A stretch of 64,000 bases of DNA from BD2-11 clade cluster bacterium bin43 (lineage in GTDB: Bacteria > Gemmatimonadota > Gemmatimonadetes > Longimicrobiales > Gaopeijiaceae). The stretch's first letter is position 1. Each line of letters opens with the position of its first letter. The stretch covers positions 185,958-249,957 of the forward strand of contig MPMR01000004.1 of NCBI GenBank assembly GCA_002238605.1, given 5' to 3'. A program made the translations under genes and the position numbers. Below, in pieces: positions 63,168 through 64,000 of the stretch. Under the pieces are notes generated by a model. It had not been told where the DNA came from, searched no databases, and was given only the letters and a program-made list of their open reading frames with translations.

Positions 63168-64000
63168 TCAGCGGCTCGGACCCTGATCGCGGTCCGGTCC
63201 CGGGCGGGGCATCAGATACGGAGGCCGCGCCGTCTCGCGACGGCGGATGTCCCGGAATACTCGGCCAAGCGTGTCGCAAGCGCGTCGAGCCGCTCGATTC
63301 GCATCAGCAAGGCTTCGTACTCCGCGCTCTGCCGCTCGACGTGCTGCCGCAAGGCTTCGACCTGCCCGGAGTGCCGCTGCTGTTCCGTTTCGTACTGCGC
63401 GCACAGCCTCCGCAAGGCCCTCGTCAACTGCTCCTCTAACGCGGTCATAGACCTCCTTTACTCGTTCGACAGCTTCAACGCCGGAAGGTGCCCCGGTTCC
63501 ACCCACCAGGGCGGATCGTCCAGCACCCCGTCCGGCACCACCACGAACCGCTCGCCCTTGATCTCGTGGAACACGAGCCCCCAGGTGTCCACCTCCAGCT
63601 GGGCCAGCGTCCGCCGTGCGTCCTCGATGTCCCGGTTCAGTTCGGCGCGGGTCACGATCCGGTCCTGAATGCTCCCCGCCAACCATCGCATCGTCGCCCA
63701 GCTTCCGCCGAAGAAACCGATCCAAAGACTCAGGCCGACGATCAGCGGCCGTTGCCACGCCTTGACCAGCAACTCGCGCATCTTGCCGGTCGCCTCCTCC
63801 GTATCGCGCTCGATGGTACGCAGCGCGCTCCTCGCGACGCGCCGCGAGTTCTCGGCGAGCCTTTCGAGCTCGCTCGCGGTCAACTCCTCGATCTCCCTGC
63901 GCTCGTGTTCCAGCCTCCTCCGCAGCCGTTCGGTCAAATCGTTCGCGTTGGAAATCAACTCCGTACAGTTCTCCTTTCAGTCGCCACCGGTCCCCGGTCT
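63168..64000 (-). CDS. Putative C-terminal part of a MobA-type relaxase, overlapping mobB and mobD (partial)
   Basis: A frame open without interruption from the right edge of the window to the stop at 63168, about 277 codons, in a third phase over mobB and mobD. It begins RWRLKGELYGVDFQRERFDR and ends with a helical Arg/Ala-rich tail (VRSLADANRAARRACDTLG). In ColE1-type plasmids mbeB and mbeD lie nested inside the 3' part of the mbeA relaxase gene exactly this way. The catalytic N-terminal half would be outside the window. In GC-rich DNA long open shadow frames are common, so this is tentative. Confidence 0.4.
   Translation of the reverse strand, partial: TGDRWRLKGELYGVDFQRERFDRTAAEEAGTRAQGDRGVDRERARKARRELAARREERAAYHRARYGGGDRQDARVAGQGVATAADRRPESLDRFLRRKLGDDAMVGGEHSGPDRDPRRTEPGHRGRTADAGPAGGGHLGARVPRDQGRAVRGGAGRGAGRSALVGGTGAPSGVEAVERVKEVYDRVRGAVDEGLAEAVRAVRNGTAAALRAGRSLAAARRAAERGVRSLADANRAARRACDTLGRVFRDIRRRETARPPYLMPRPGPDRDQGPSR
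63212..63448 (-). CDS. MbeD/MobD-like mobilization protein
   Basis: 78 residues, ATG preceded by AAAGGAGG. The start TALEEQLTRALRRLCAQYE and the following coiled coil with heptads to about residue 62 match MbeD/MobD of ColE1-type plasmids. Role in conjugal mobilization; MbeD has also been linked to entry exclusion. It follows mobB by 9 bases in the ColE1 order B then D. Confidence 0.72.
   Translation of the reverse strand: MTALEEQLTRALRRLCAQYETEQQRHSGQVEALRQHVERQSAEYEALLMRIERLDALATRLAEYSGTSAVARRRGLRI
63458..63958 (-). CDS. MbeB/MobB-like mobilization protein
   Basis: 166 residues from a TTG; AAGGAG lies upstream but 12 bases away. A long charged helix (residues 8-70, e.g. LRRRLEHERREIEELTASEL) is followed by one membrane segment near 72-93 (PLIVGLSLWIGFFGGSWA), the layout of MbeB/MobB. 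The C-terminal FVVVPDGVLDDPPWWVEPG is an extra domain not recognised. In ColE1-like plasmids MobB helps the relaxase MobA and the membrane coupling step. Confidence 0.7.
   Translation of the reverse strand: MISNANDLTERLRRRLEHERREIEELTASELERLAENSRRVARSALRTIERDTEEATGKMRELLVKAWQRPLIVGLSLWIGFFGGSWATMRWLAGSIQDRIVTRAELNRDIEDARRTLAQLEVDTWGLVFHEIKGERFVVVPDGVLDDPPWWVEPGHLPALKLSNE

Noticed and set aside
63168..63758. Shorter 196-residue version of the third frame over mobB/mobD as its own gene
   Set aside because: No ribosome-binding site at its first start codon and the frame is open to the window edge, so a longer overlapping relaxase end is the better reading.

Overview
The window is a 64 kb stretch of GC-rich chromosome from a Gram-negative bacterium: it carries TamA/TamB and MlaDEF-type outer-membrane machinery and several lipoproteins. 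Gene order, frequent GTG/TTG starts and the many 4-base stop/start overlaps (TGA inside GTGA or ATGA) resemble Gemmatimonadota. That assignment is inference; no rRNA or tRNA gene is visible to confirm it.

Bases 1-28997 are dense housekeeping operons on the + strand: an EF-G-type factor (cut by the window edge), yebC, ruvC-ruvA-ruvB, queA-tgt, yajC, def-fmt, a thiamine block (thiE-like, thiS, thiG), rsmB, a PASTA membrane protein, a TlpA thioredoxin, a YbbR-domain protein, tsaD, lgt, a metallophosphoesterase, a TamA/BamA-type porin, tamB, uvrA, a YbjN-like protein, pspA and a D-amino-acid aminotransferase. Bases 29061-35386 mix small unknown genes, a phosphoribosyltransferase, a secreted cytochrome-c-type cluster and rho. 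Bases 35474-40026 hold an mlaE-mlaF-mlaD lipid transporter followed by two flavin reductases. Bases 40096-46026 hold two SDR enzymes, a two-gene threonine-to-glycine pathway (epimerase-type TDH plus Kbl) and glnS. A VapBC toxin-antitoxin pair, a prolyl oligopeptidase lipoprotein and a beta-propeller lipoprotein follow.

From about 50.4 kb the DNA turns accessory. On the minus strand are a decayed type I restriction relic (an hsdR fragment fused to a DUF45 metallopeptidase fragment), an AlbA/Schlafen-type ATP-binding protein whose linkers are built from 11-bp repeats, and a DUF262/GmrSD-like protein: the remains of a defence island. After an orphan LivG-type ATPase come a chimera of IS3 and IS1595 transposase relics and a leishmanolysin-like lipoprotein, both lying between two imperfect 82-83 bp direct repeats.

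The last 5 kb is the most interesting part. A TnpB/Cas12-like RuvC nuclease (D188, E272, D353 and a four-cysteine zinc ribbon) is followed on the same strand by 150 bp of hairpin-rich non-coding DNA and then by a small CRISPR-like array of four 36-bp repeats with three unique 33-37 bp spacers. No cas1, cas2 or tnpA is present. This has the layout of a type V-U locus (TnpB-like effector with a mini-array), possibly a new one. It lies beside two paralogous tyrosine integrases and a ColE1-like mobB/mobD module nested in a probable mobA relaxase frame. The locus therefore appears to be cargo of an integrative mobilizable element that runs off the right edge of the window.
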